Origin: CALLVY01 sp937899855
Lineage (GTDB): Bacteria > Bacteroidota > Bacteroidia > Chitinophagales > Saprospiraceae
NCBI GenBank assembly: GCA_039820405.1
Contig: JBCBQC010000011.1
Coordinates: forward strand, 31,933 to 95,932
DNA: 64,000 nt
Reading direction: 5' to 3'
Shown here in pieces: positions 35,072-43,962 of the stretch. The notes under the pieces were generated by a model that saw nothing but the letters and a program-made list of their open reading frames with translations, had not been told where the DNA came from and did no database searches. Position 1 is the first letter of the stretch; every line of letters starts with the position of its first letter. Both the position numbers and the translations under genes were made by a program.

Positions 35072-35283
35072 TGGACAAGGAGAGCAGGACAAACAATTCG
35101 TTGTCGGCAATTTGCCCTGTCACGGACTTGGTGTAAACTTGACACTTCTCTAAACCAATGGTGCCACTTACCCCGAAGAAAGGACCGTTGGTTCATTCGT
35201 CAGAGATAAATCGAACAATTTAAATATCATTGCACTGTAGACATTACAATCTTAACCTTTCCATAGATACTGTTTAGAGATCA
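35072..35283. other. Untranslated region downstream of the DUF5723 gene
   Basis: 212 bases of lower GC content between the stop of the DUF5723 gene and its terminator, part of a 329-base gap. No gene, repeat or promoter box was recognised. The length would give a long 3' untranslated region. Confidence 0.4.
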
Positions 35284-35320
35284 AAAAGGTACCATTCCAA
35301 AAGTGAGAATGGTACCTTTT
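35284..35320 (+). terminator. Intrinsic terminator of the lipoprotein / DUF5723 operon
   Basis: Perfect 14-bp stem AAAAGGTACCATTC (35284-35297) / GAATGGTACCTTTT (35307-35320), loop of 9 nt, then GTTTTGG. The stem includes paired A and T runs and can act in both directions. Confidence 0.85.
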
Positions 35321-35400
35321 GTTTTGGCCTTCCCCAGTCAATGGCAGCAAAAGCCATTGGGGTCGCCTCCCCTAGCCCAGCCTGGTTGACCAGCTCCTCG

Positions 35401-37506
35401 TCAGTACTTTGAAAACAGTTGCCCATAGCGTCGCCCCTGCCACTGGATCGACAGCAAGTACGTTCCCGCTACCAGTTGGTCGGTAGGGATGTTAGCGGAG
35501 TGGAGGGTTCCCGTCCGTTGTTGGCGACCGAGTAGATCGTAAATGTAAAATCGACCACCCTGAGGCCAAGCACCGCGCAACTGCAATTCGCTACCGACGG
35601 GGTTGGGAAAAATTTGCCACTGCTCGGTAGGGATGGCGGGAAGTCCCGTAGTCCGGTCCCGTTCTAGGAAGGGTCGCCCCAGTGCCGTGGCATCAAACTC
35701 GTAGTAACGGCCGGTACAAGTTGGGGCTTGCTCCCAGGTCCCGTAGTCGCCATCGTAGATGACCTCCACCTTTTTGAGGGGGCAAGTCACCGATCCCGCG
35801 ACAAGGGGCAATCGCTCCACGAGGAAGTCGAGCTGGAGGGCCCGGCACTGCCCCACTTCGCTACAGCCCGCGTAGCCCCAATTCCCGGGGGTGGCGAGGC
35901 CATCGCGGTGACCATTGTCAAAAATCAGCTCGGTGCTATTGGGCCCCACCTCTTGGGTACGCCACTGGTGGCCCGGAGCGATGGCCTCGTGTTGGAGGGA
36001 CAGTTGGTCGAGTTGAAAGTAGCGATCGTCGTAGTGGAGGCGAATGGCTTTGACAAAGTTTTCGTTGGAGCGTTCCAGCAGCAGGGTATCCAGTTGGAGG
36101 CGTAGGGTATCGCCGAGTTGGAGGGGATGCTCCGAATCGCTCTGGCCACCACAGGCTTGCTCGGTAGTCAGGCGGGGTTCGCGTCGCCAACAGTCGGTGG
36201 TGCTGGTATCGCTACGCTCGGGATTCTTGTTGTTGTAAATGATGTTGTTGTCGTAGTAGAGGTAATTGAGCGTGTACTGGAAGGTGCCCAGGGGGGAAGC
36301 CAGCAGGTTGTCGGTGATGATGTTGTGCTGGTCGTCATTTTTGTAAATGCCGACGCCCAGCTCTCCCAGGTCGAGAAAGCGATTGTACGCCAGGTGAAAA
36401 TTCTGCACCTTCGCGCTAAACGTAGCCGCCGCCTCGCTGTGCCACATCAATTGGTTGCCGACGACGTTGGTTCTCGTAAAATCATTGTACCACACCTGGG
36501 TGGACTGGAGGGTATCGGCACAGGAAAAGTGTATGGCGGAACCGTTCAAATCCTGGCCCGAGCAATTGATAAAGCGGCCCCCACAGAGGAAGACGTTTTC
36601 CACCGGGATGCGGTAAAATCGACAACCGTCGATGACGTTACCGGGCGAGGTCGACAGCTTGAGGGTGGGGCTGACGCGCCAATCGTAGTTGTAGCGGTAG
36701 GCGGCCCGATTGCCATCAAAGACCAAGTTCTCCAGTCGAACGTTGCTGGCTTCGCTGTAGCGAATCTCCATCAGGGGGAAAAACAGACTAACCGTATCTC
36801 CGGGCAGCATCTGCCGGCCAATCGGACGCCCCGAGAGCCACACGAGGGTATCGCCGCCCAGTAGGGTGTCGATGGAAGCGGTGTAGGAAATGTGGCCCGC
36901 CACCTGATTGAAACCCGGTCCGTTGACGATGTTGATCTTTTGCAGGTCCCGAAATCCCCGATTGTTCCGCACCTTGAGCTGGCGATCGCCCACCCGAGCC
37001 GTGTCGGTCAGTACGGTAACCGGAGGATCGGTTCGTACCCAGCCACTGCTATCGCCCATCCCCAAGTAGGTATTGCCCGACAGCAAAAACACCGGGCGAT
37101 CGATGGGGTATAAGGCGTCAATCTCCACGGTATCGCCACCGGCACGGTGGGCGGCGATGGCGGCACAGTTGATGGCGTCCACCTCGTGCCTCACCGCGTT
37201 TCCGATCTGTCGATCGTTGGTTGGCCCCCCGATGGCCCAGTAGCGGGGAGAGAAATTGTGGTGCAGTCGGCGCCAGCAGCCCGTGATGGAGGGTAGGGTC
37301 GTTCCGTAATTCGGGGTGGTACAAGTATCCCTGACGAAAGTGCCGTAGTAGCGTTCGTGCTGGAGGTAAACGCGATCCGCGCTGCCCGTGTAAAATTGGA
37401 GGCTGTGATAATCGTAGAGGGTATCGACGGGATCCGCCGCCAAGGAGAGGACAAAAAGTAAACAGCATAGGCTAAACCCACACCTAAGAAATGTACAAGG
37501 AATCAT
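35401..37506 (-). CDS. T9SS-exported right-handed beta-helix protein
   Basis: 701 residues. Signal peptide MIPCTFLRCGFSLCCLLFVLSLA. The central part (about 230-420) has short repeated strands with N, D and G turns typical of parallel beta-helix folds (LENLVFDGNRAAYRYNYDWR, NVIDGCRFYRIPVENVFLCG, VQNFHLAYNRFLDLG). The last 85 residues form a type A T9SS sorting domain: IFPNPVGSELQLRG, FYIYDLLGRQQRTG and GTYLLSIQWQGRRYGQLFSKY-type ending. So it is secreted across the outer membrane and attached or released. Beta-helix proteins of this kind often bind or cleave polysaccharides; no catalytic residues were identified. Confidence 0.85.
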   Translation of the reverse strand: MIPCTFLRCGFSLCCLLFVLSLAADPVDTLYDYHSLQFYTGSADRVYLQHERYYGTFVRDTCTTPNYGTTLPSITGCWRRLHHNFSPRYWAIGGPTNDRQIGNAVRHEVDAINCAAIAAHRAGGDTVEIDALYPIDRPVFLLSGNTYLGMGDSSGWVRTDPPVTVLTDTARVGDRQLKVRNNRGFRDLQKINIVNGPGFNQVAGHISYTASIDTLLGGDTLVWLSGRPIGRQMLPGDTVSLFFPLMEIRYSEASNVRLENLVFDGNRAAYRYNYDWRVSPTLKLSTSPGNVIDGCRFYRIPVENVFLCGGRFINCSGQDLNGSAIHFSCADTLQSTQVWYNDFTRTNVVGNQLMWHSEAAATFSAKVQNFHLAYNRFLDLGELGVGIYKNDDQHNIITDNLLASPLGTFQYTLNYLYYDNNIIYNNKNPERSDTSTTDCWRREPRLTTEQACGGQSDSEHPLQLGDTLRLQLDTLLLERSNENFVKAIRLHYDDRYFQLDQLSLQHEAIAPGHQWRTQEVGPNSTELIFDNGHRDGLATPGNWGYAGCSEVGQCRALQLDFLVERLPLVAGSVTCPLKKVEVIYDGDYGTWEQAPTCTGRYYEFDATALGRPFLERDRTTGLPAIPTEQWQIFPNPVGSELQLRGAWPQGGRFYIYDLLGRQQRTGTLHSANIPTDQLVAGTYLLSIQWQGRRYGQLFSKY

Positions 37507-37662
37507 TGTGCCAGGGTCAGTTTTACTTATTTGATGGCCTAAATGCCAGAAATAAGGACCAGCTGTTCATATGGTGGTACCGAAAATCGGCGTCCAAAGT
37601 TACGCTTTTGACCGGATAAAATCCCGGACTGCTACTCCCTGACATTTGAACGCTCTCCACAT

Positions 37663-39162
37663 TTACTCCCGATCTTCGTCGATGCTGTAGTCGGAGAAGA
37701 TGAAGAGGCCGAGGAAGGTGAGTAAGCCATTGAGCAATAACAATTCAAAACCAAATTGGTAGCCAAACAGGAGCACGTCGGAGTAGCGGTTGAGGACAAA
37801 GGTGAGGATGGGGGCGACAATGCAGACCAGGGGAGCATACTCATCGACGACCTTGCGTTTGCGCATAAACAGGCCAAAGGCGTAGAGCCCCAAGAGGGGC
37901 CCGTAGGTGTAGCCCGCAGCGGTAAAGAGGCTATTGATGACCGCATCGTTGTTGAGGGCTTCAAAGATCACAATGAGGAAAAAGAGGAGGACCGAAAAGG
38001 CAATGTGAACCCGAAAACGCGTCCGCTGCTGGGCCGCCGGGTCGGGGTTTTCTTCCCGCTCAAAACCCAGGAAATCGACACAAAAGGAGGTGGTTAGCGC
38101 CGTCAGGGCCGAGTCGGCGCTGGAATACGCCGCCGCAATCAGTCCGAGGACGAAGACGATCCCTACCCAGGGCTTGAGGTGCTGGAGGGCAATGGTGGGA
38201 TAGAGGTAATCGGTTCGGCTGGGGATTTCGATGCCCACGTGCGAGGCGTAGATAAAGAGCAGGGCCCCCAAAGCAAGAAACAACAGGTTGGCAACCACCA
38301 GCACCACACTGAAGCTAAACATGTTCTTCTGGGCCTCCCCGATGGTTCGACAACTGAGGTTCTTTTGCATCATGTCCTGATCCAAGCCCGTCATGACGAT
38401 GGTGATGAACATCCCACTGAGAAATTGTTTGAAGAAATTATTGGGATCACTCCAACCATTGGCAAAGAAAAAAACCTGGGAATACTCACTCGACCTGATT
38501 TCTGCAATTAAGCCACCCAGCCCCAAATCCAGGGATTGGCCGATGGCCAGAATGGTAAGGATAACGGCGAGCAGCATGCAAAAAGTTTGCAGCGCATCGG
38601 TGTAGACGATCGTTCGGATGCCCCCACGGAAGGTGTAGGTCCAGATCAAAAGGATGGTGATGAGTACGGTCAGGGCGAAGGGAATGCCCCATTCATCCAT
38701 CACAAAAACCTGTAGTACGGAGGCGACCAGATAGAGTCGGAAGGCCGCGCCGATGGTTCGGGAGAGGAGAAAAAAAGCGGCGCCGGTTTGGTACGAGCGA
38801 AAGCCAAAGCGCTTTTCGAGGTAACCGTAGATGGAGGTGAGTTGGAGCCGGTAGTACAGGGGCATCAACACGGTGGCGATGACGAGGTAGCCGACCAGGT
38901 AACCAAAGACGACCTGGAGGTAGGAAAAATCCATATTCTTTCCCGTGCCCCCCACGACCCCGGGGATGGAAATAAACGTAACTCCCGAAAGCGAGGCGCC
39001 AATCATCCCAAAGGCAACCAGGTACCAGGGCGACTCGCGATTGGCCAGGAAAAAGCTGGCGTTGCCGGTATCTTTACTGGTCCAGTAGGAAACCGCCATC
39101 AGCACTGCAAAATACAATGCGACGATCCCTAAGATCAAACCCGGCGTCAAGGACTGCAACAT
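37663..39162 (-). CDS. Sodium:solute symporter (SSS family)
   Basis: 499 residues with about 13 membrane segments. The N-terminus (LILGIVALYFAVLMAVSYWT) and the motif FGMIGASLSGVTFISIPGVV with its serine-rich Na-binding region are typical of PF00474 symporters, as are the AAYSSADSALTALTTSF segment that completes the Na2 site and GGIRTIVYTDALQTF. Substrate (sugar, amino acid, sialate) cannot be inferred. It has its own promoter at 39189-39219. Confidence 0.92.
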   Translation of the reverse strand: MLQSLTPGLILGIVALYFAVLMAVSYWTSKDTGNASFFLANRESPWYLVAFGMIGASLSGVTFISIPGVVGGTGKNMDFSYLQVVFGYLVGYLVIATVLMPLYYRLQLTSIYGYLEKRFGFRSYQTGAAFFLLSRTIGAAFRLYLVASVLQVFVMDEWGIPFALTVLITILLIWTYTFRGGIRTIVYTDALQTFCMLLAVILTILAIGQSLDLGLGGLIAEIRSSEYSQVFFFANGWSDPNNFFKQFLSGMFITIVMTGLDQDMMQKNLSCRTIGEAQKNMFSFSVVLVVANLLFLALGALLFIYASHVGIEIPSRTDYLYPTIALQHLKPWVGIVFVLGLIAAAYSSADSALTALTTSFCVDFLGFEREENPDPAAQQRTRFRVHIAFSVLLFFLIVIFEALNNDAVINSLFTAAGYTYGPLLGLYAFGLFMRKRKVVDEYAPLVCIVAPILTFVLNRYSDVLLFGYQFGFELLLLNGLLTFLGLFIFSDYSIDEDRE

Positions 39163-39188
39163 AGTGGGACAGAAATCTGATAGCGGGA

Positions 39189-39219
39189 CAAATCTAATAA
39201 ATATTTAGGGATATACAAG
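39189..39219 (-). promoter_or_regulatory. Promoter of the sodium/solute symporter gene
   Basis: Minus-strand -33 CTTG (complement of 39216-39219), a 19-nt spacer and -7 TAGATTTG (complement of 39189-39196), matching TTTG-N19-TAnnTTTG. Predicted leader of about 20 nt to the ATG at 39162. Confidence 0.65.
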
Positions 39220-39237
39220 TTGCCCTCGGAGGAAGCC

Positions 39238-39888
39238 CTAATCCTGTAACTTGCTACCGAAAGCGAGATCGCCAGCATCCCCCAGACCGGGTACGATGTA
39301 GGAGCGGGCGGTCAGTTCTTCATCGAGTGCCCCCATCCAGATGGAGATTTTAGGGTGTAGCCGCCGGATGTAGTCGAGCCCTGGCGTAGAGGCAATGGCG
39401 GTGACGACGTGGATGGCCTGGGGCGTACCGTGCTCCGTGAGTTTGTTGAGGGTCAGGTTGATCGAGGCGCCGGTAGCGAGCATGGGATCGGCGAGGATGA
39501 GCACACAATCGTCGAGATTGGGGCAGGATACGTACTCGACATTGATCTCAAAACTACCGCTTTTGTGGTGGTGGCGATAGGCCGAGACGAAGGCATTGTC
39601 CGCATCGTCAAAATAATTGAGCAAGCCGTGGTGAAAGGGCAGGCCCGCCCGCAGAATGCTGGCGATGACCACGCGCTGGGTGGGCAGCTGTACCGAAGCG
39701 ATCCCCAACGGCGTTTCGACCTCCCGGGGACCGTAGTCCATCGTTTTGGAAATTTCGTAGGCCAGCACCTCACCGAGGCGTTCCAGGTTGCGGCGGAAGC
39801 GGAGCCGGTCGGTTTGGACATTGACGTCGCGCAACTCAGCAACGAAGCGATTTGCCAGGGAATGGTGCTCACTCAGTATGTGGATCAT
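39238..39888 (-). CDS. upp: Uracil phosphoribosyltransferase
   Basis: Converts uracil and PRPP to UMP in pyrimidine salvage. The 216-residue chain has LRDVNVQTDRLRFRRNLERL near the N-terminus, VVIASILRAGLPFHHGLLNY, the PRPP-binding loop VLILADPMLATGASINLTLN and the uracil-binding C-terminal region YIVPGLGDAGDLAFG. Family length and motif order agree. It is preceded by a strong promoter at 39908-39937. Confidence 0.96.
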   Translation of the reverse strand: MIHILSEHHSLANRFVAELRDVNVQTDRLRFRRNLERLGEVLAYEISKTMDYGPREVETPLGIASVQLPTQRVVIASILRAGLPFHHGLLNYFDDADNAFVSAYRHHHKSGSFEINVEYVSCPNLDDCVLILADPMLATGASINLTLNKLTEHGTPQAIHVVTAIASTPGLDYIRRLHPKISIWMGALDEELTARSYIVPGLGDAGDLAFGSKLQD

Positions 39889-39907
39889 GGTGGGTTTTCC
39901 TTTTCTC

Positions 39908-39937
39908 CAAAGCTAAGAAATTATTGGGGAAATCAAA
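39908..39937 (-). promoter_or_regulatory. Promoter of upp
   Basis: Minus-strand -33 TTTG (complement of 39934-39937), 18-nt spacer, -7 TAGCTTTG (complement of 39908-39915). This is an exact match to both Bacteroidota elements. It lies in the 64-base gap before upp. Confidence 0.7.
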
Positions 39938-39952
39938 GGTGGGAGCTCGCCT

Positions 39953-41266
39953 TCATTCCCGCCCCAGCGTCACCATCCCTTCGTACACCCGCCGCCACCC
40001 CTCCCAACCCTCGCGCTCGGACAAGGAGTTGTTGTGCCACAGCATCGCAAAAGTGCCCCCTACCGTACGCAGCTCCGCAATCAAGTCCGCCACAAGCGCC
40101 AAGGCGGCGGTGGGCTCCAGCGCCAAGTACTGCCGCAGGGTAACGTCCATCACCGCAAAGGGAACCACCCGGAGGGGCGTCTGCTGCTCGGTCGACAGGT
40201 CGTACCACCAAAACGCCCGGGATGTTCCGGCGCGGAAGCCCAGGGCATCGGCGTAGCCCATGGTGTGGTCCTCGCGGATGCCCACGTCCAACAAGGTTTG
40301 GTAGGTATGGGGAAAGCGCAGGCGCAGGTAATGCTGCCGGCTGCGGACGATGGGTTCGCCGATAATGCTTTCCAAACGGTGCTGTTCCTGTGCCACGCGC
40401 GCTGGTTGATCGTACGATCGGTACGAGGGGTGAAGCCCAATCCGGTAGCTCCGGTGGAGCTGTCGGATCAGCTGTTGGAAGGGTGGATTGTCGGGAGCAT
40501 GATTTTTGTCGTAAGGCCCGGCTTCCCCTACCAAAAAGAAATAGACGGGGTCGAAACGCAACTTTTCCTGCCATTGCCCCATATAATCAAAAGTGTCGAA
40601 GGGGTCTTTTGACCAGCCCAGGCCCACTTTCAAGCGCTCCCCCACTGCCTTCCAACGACCGTAAAACAGGTCGCGCCACAGCCCTCCCCAAAAACGCCAC
40701 CCACCCTTGTGGCGGTAGGCCCAGGCCAGATCAATATCGTAGGTGGGTAGAAATTGGTAGGGCGGCGGAGCGAGAGCAGCTCGCCCGGGCTGGGTACCCA
40801 ACAAGCGGCGCAGCTCCAGGGCCCAGGCATCCAGCAGGGCTTGGCTGAGAAAACCGTGGCGGTGAGCCAGGCTGGCGCGAGCGGGAAAACGCCCGTGGGC
40901 GTCCGGTGTAAAATCGAGGTACTCTTCGTAGCGACTGAGCAGGTAAAAACTCATGGCCAGTAGGTCGAAAGGCAGATCTCCCTCGCCACCGGGCTCGCCG
41001 AAGAAGGCACTTCGACCGCGGCATTGAAAAACGCGAATGGCCTGCGCTCGCCAACCCGTCTCGAAGAGCAGCCCCTGGGGTACGATCCAGCATTCGTGGG
41101 GCAGTTCGCGGCGGTAGCTGTAATTGAGGTGCCACCCCGTGGCGGAGCGATAGTCAGCCGGATCCGTGTGAATGCGGACGGGTACCTTCAGCAGCTCCTC
41201 GGCCCAAAATGCGACGCAGTAGCGTACGCGCGGCGTTGGCTGGGGGGCGTAGACCTGCAAAATCAT
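39953..41266 (-). CDS. Polysaccharide deacetylase family protein (NodB-like, DUF7033-type N-terminus)
   Basis: 437 residues from the ATG at 41266; a TTG three codons upstream is an alternative. The N-terminal region (1-150) fits the domain that precedes NodB-like folds in Bacteroidota (CWIVPQGLLFETGW, FDLLAMSFYLLSRYEEYLDF). The catalytic part has the metal and base motif PTYDIDLAWAY near 200, FDPVYFFLVGE, and GLHPSYRSYD with the metal histidine, then HYLRLRFPHTYQTLLDVG and a final histidine HNNSLS. It would act on an acetylated or glycosylated envelope polymer. Cytoplasmic location is suggested by lack of a signal peptide. Activity is not certain. Confidence 0.83.
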   Translation of the reverse strand: MILQVYAPQPTPRVRYCVAFWAEELLKVPVRIHTDPADYRSATGWHLNYSYRRELPHECWIVPQGLLFETGWRAQAIRVFQCRGRSAFFGEPGGEGDLPFDLLAMSFYLLSRYEEYLDFTPDAHGRFPARASLAHRHGFLSQALLDAWALELRRLLGTQPGRAALAPPPYQFLPTYDIDLAWAYRHKGGWRFWGGLWRDLFYGRWKAVGERLKVGLGWSKDPFDTFDYMGQWQEKLRFDPVYFFLVGEAGPYDKNHAPDNPPFQQLIRQLHRSYRIGLHPSYRSYDQPARVAQEQHRLESIIGEPIVRSRQHYLRLRFPHTYQTLLDVGIREDHTMGYADALGFRAGTSRAFWWYDLSTEQQTPLRVVPFAVMDVTLRQYLALEPTAALALVADLIAELRTVGGTFAMLWHNNSLSEREGWEGWRRVYEGMVTLGRE

Positions 41267-41493
41267 CGGCAGCAAATTTTTCCCCCGAAGGAACGAGGCG
41301 CTCCTACCCGCTTCATTATGGCGCGTTTACACATTGGCGTTTTTCAATTGATTCCATGAAAATTCCCAATTTTTGGGCTAAATTGGCGGTAGGACAAGTA
41401 AACCGAATACCGCTATTTCATTTAAAATTAGTGAAATAAAAGTGAATTAAAACGGTATTGACCAATCACCTAATCAATCAATCCCTTTGCGCT

Positions 41494-41853
41494 ATGCCAG
41501 ACAATGGAAAAACAAGCGAGACTCCCATGAATTTAGGCGAAATATCAACCATCCGCGATATCCTGATGGGACGACAGATGGAAGAATACGAACGTCGTTT
41601 CCGGGAAATGGAAGCAAAAATGACGGCCATGATGGAAGACCTGGAAACCCAAATCGATCGGGGAAACAACCAGGCCCTCGATCAAAACAATCGCCTGGAG
41701 AAAAGCCTCACCGATCAACTCAACCAATTGGATGAGGCCATTGGCAAGCGCCTGGAAGCCCTCGAACAAGCCCTGCGCGATACCAGCCGCGCGGATCAGG
41801 CCCGCATCGGCCAACTCCTCAGCGAAATGGGCCAAAAACTCATCGCGGGTTAA
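41494..41853 (+). CDS. Small coiled-coil protein, first gene of the small-GTPase operon
   Basis: 119 residues from the ATG at 41494; a TTG at 41458 would add 12 poorly conserved residues. It is almost wholly helical and polar: LGEISTIRDILMGRQMEEYE, then RRFREMEAKMTAMMEDLETQ and EAIGKRLEALEQALRD, consistent with a long coiled coil. No signal peptide or membrane segment, so cytoplasmic. It lies 18 bases before the next gene. The IRDILMG-Q-EYE-RF pattern recalls proteins that sit beside similar GTPase operons in cyanobacteria, from memory and not checked. Probably a scaffold or adaptor. Confidence 0.75.
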   Translation: MPDNGKTSETPMNLGEISTIRDILMGRQMEEYERRFREMEAKMTAMMEDLETQIDRGNNQALDQNNRLEKSLTDQLNQLDEAIGKRLEALEQALRDTSRADQARIGQLLSEMGQKLIAG

Positions 41854-41871
41854 ATCTGACTGGAACCGAAG

Positions 41872-42714
41872 ATGAAACGCAAGGATACCACTGGGTCGGA
41901 ACAAGAAAAGATGCAGCAGCTCCAAGAGATTCTGCTGGGGAAGGAGCGTGCCAAACTCGATCGCTTAGAAACCATCGTCGAGACCAAGGAAGACCTGTCC
42001 GAGCGGGTCAGCCCCATTATCGAGGAACACCTGGAGCAGTTGCGCCAACAGTTTCCCGAACACTACCGGCGAGTAGTCGATCGAATGATGGAGGAAAAAA
42101 TCAAGAGCTCCTCCGAAGACATCCTCAATACGATCTATCCGGTGCTGGGCAAGATGATCAAAAAGTACATCGCCCACCAGTTCCAATTGCTCCGCGAAGC
42201 CATCGATCAGCAGATACGACGGACCATCCAACGCCTCAACTTTTGGCAGCGCTTCAAGGTCATGGTCTGGGGAATAGGCGATACAGACCTGCTTTTGGTC
42301 GAGAGCAAAGCCCCACAAATACTAGAAGTGTTTGTCATCCAGCGCGACTCGGGACTTCTCCTGGGCAATGCCTCGGCCCAAAAAACCGTCGATTCGGACG
42401 TAGTGGCGGGCATGCTCACGGCCATCAAGGCCTTTGTGGAAGACGCCTTTATGGACGGCAGCCAAGACCTGGGCATGATCGAATACGACCACCACAAAAT
42501 ATACCTCCAAAATTTCCCCGCCTTTTTTATTGCCATCGCCCTGAGCGGAGTGATTTCGGAACTCGAAAAAGGACGCCTCAACGATCACCTGCTCGACTTT
42601 GCGGAGCAAGAAATTACCAATAAACTGGTAATCCCTAGCGAAGCAGGATTTACCCACATTTCTCAACAACTCGAAAACCGATTCATTGGGCAGGAAAGCC
42701 AATTGCTCCACTGA
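41872..42714 (+). CDS. Putative longin/roadblock-like protein of the small-GTPase operon
   Basis: 280 residues, no signal or membrane segment. The N-terminal 130 residues are helical (ERAKLDRLETIVETKEDLSE, QQIRRTIQRLNFWQRFKVMV). The C-terminal part has an alternating alpha/beta pattern: LEVFVIQRDSGLLLGNAS, VVAGMLTAIKAFVEDAFM, LGMIEYDHHKIYLQNFPAFF, IAIALSGVISELEKG. This resembles longin or roadblock domains, the folds used by MglB-type regulators of small GTPases. The adjacent GTPase, 32 bases downstream, supports a regulator or effector role. The fold assignment is an inference from pattern and context. Confidence 0.7.
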   Translation: MKRKDTTGSEQEKMQQLQEILLGKERAKLDRLETIVETKEDLSERVSPIIEEHLEQLRQQFPEHYRRVVDRMMEEKIKSSSEDILNTIYPVLGKMIKKYIAHQFQLLREAIDQQIRRTIQRLNFWQRFKVMVWGIGDTDLLLVESKAPQILEVFVIQRDSGLLLGNASAQKTVDSDVVAGMLTAIKAFVEDAFMDGSQDLGMIEYDHHKIYLQNFPAFFIAIALSGVISELEKGRLNDHLLDFAEQEITNKLVIPSEAGFTHISQQLENRFIGQESQLLH

Positions 42715-42746
42715 GCAGTCGGGGCCCACTGAAAAAGCCAAGCCAT

Positions 42747-43232
42747 ATGACCAGCAAAAAAGTTATTCTGACGGGTAGTTTCGGAGTGGGGAAGACCTCC
42801 CTGTTCAACCAATTTATCTACTCCCGTTTTAGCGACAAGTACCTCACCACCATTGGGGTAAAGGTCAATAAGAAAACGATCGAAGTCGACGGACGGACGG
42901 TGGCCCTCATGATCTGGGACATTGCCGGAGAGGTCGCGCAGGACAAAGTCCCCACTTCTTACTTTCTGGGGGCCAGCGGCATCATTTACGTCTTTGACCT
43001 GACGCGCCCGAGCACCTATCACAGTCTGACCAAAGACATCGACTACCTACAGGACCTGACCAAGGGAGCAGTGATCAAGATTGTCGGCAACAAAAAGGAT
43101 TTGGTGAGCGAAGCCGACATCAGCCGCATCAGTAGCGAACTGCCCCTCCCCCACGACCTCCTGACGAGCGCAAAAACCGGCGAAAATGTCAACGAATTGT
43201 TCTACCAACTCGGCGCCAAACTGCTGGATTAA
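42747..43232 (+). CDS. Ras/Rab-like small GTPase (prokaryotic Rup-type)
   Basis: 161 residues forming one G domain. G1 is GSFGVGKTS (10-18), G2 has T35 in LTTIGVKV, G3 is WDIAGE (57-62), G4 is NKKD (115-118) and G5 is SAK (141-143). The chain ends with a short helix and has no prenylation motif. Rab/Ras enzymes usually have glutamine after WDxAG; here E62 takes its place, which would alter intrinsic hydrolysis or point to a different GAP mechanism. The gene is third in an operon with a coiled-coil protein, a longin/roadblock-like protein and a PAS-like protein. It probably cycles between GTP and GDP to control a polarity or signalling process. Confidence 0.9.
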   Translation: MTSKKVILTGSFGVGKTSLFNQFIYSRFSDKYLTTIGVKVNKKTIEVDGRTVALMIWDIAGEVAQDKVPTSYFLGASGIIYVFDLTRPSTYHSLTKDIDYLQDLTKGAVIKIVGNKKDLVSEADISRISSELPLPHDLLTSAKTGENVNELFYQLGAKLLD

Positions 43233-43237
43233 TCGGT

Positions 43238-43663
43238 ATGCACACAGTCAAGACCCCTTCTTCCCCACCCCCGATACAGTCGATTCTCCTGGATCAGCAG
43301 GGCCACGTCGTAGAAAGCTGTGATACCATTTTCACCGTCGCCCAATTCCAGGGCCCCGACCTCACGGCCCACTTCCCCTTGGTCGAAAGCATCTTTCCCC
43401 AGCTCTGCGAATTGTCCCTCGACGGGCCCACCCTCCACTTTCCCGGAGTCGAAACCTCATTGGAGGCCCTACCCGGTTTCTACGATTTTACCTTTAGCCG
43501 ACAAATGCGCTACCAACAATCCCTACTCCACTGGTGTATCCGGGACCGCACCGCACACTACACCGCTCTCCAAGGCCACCAACAAGCACGCAACGAGTGG
43601 ACCATGCAACGCGAATGGCAGCAGCAAGCGAACCGGGGTACCCATCCGCCGTCCGACGAATAA
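43238..43663 (+). CDS. Stand-alone PAS-like protein, last gene of the small-GTPase operon
   Basis: 141 residues starting 5 bases after the GTPase stop, so translation is probably coupled. The pattern SILLDQQGHVVESCDTIF, then PLVESIFPQL, ELSLDGPTLHFPGVE and GFYDFTFSRQM followed by LLHWCIRDRTAHYTALQ and QQARNEW reads like a PAS fold with its C-terminal helix, as found at the N-termini of Bacteroidota histidine kinases. Here it is a separate polypeptide without kinase or receiver. It may sense a ligand and act on the GTPase or its regulator. The PAS assignment is moderate. Confidence 0.68.
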   Translation: MHTVKTPSSPPPIQSILLDQQGHVVESCDTIFTVAQFQGPDLTAHFPLVESIFPQLCELSLDGPTLHFPGVETSLEALPGFYDFTFSRQMRYQQSLLHWCIRDRTAHYTALQGHQQARNEWTMQREWQQQANRGTHPPSDE

Positions 43664-43962
43664 TCACTGACTCCCAAGGCCGCCACGTAGCCCGTACCGG
43701 CCCCGAACGAATCGCATTTTCGGGCAGTTCTGACTCCTAGCATCCCGTCACAAACCGCTCCAATACCCGCGTCTTGGTGACATATTACCGCGCTTTCGGT
43801 CAGTTTCCCAACTATTTTTACCGTATGTAGTTAGGTATTTGGAGATTGGAATGTATCAAACCTGTCATCTTCTCGTTTATTTACTTATATTGAAGGGATA
43901 GGATCGAATCCGCAAACCTCCCCAACAAATCGCTCTTTATCCGTCGCTAGACTTTCGCCAAT

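Noticed and set aside
43534..43740. Extra frame overlapping the end of the PAS-like gene
   Set aside because: Mostly inside the real gene in another frame, without start context or domain.
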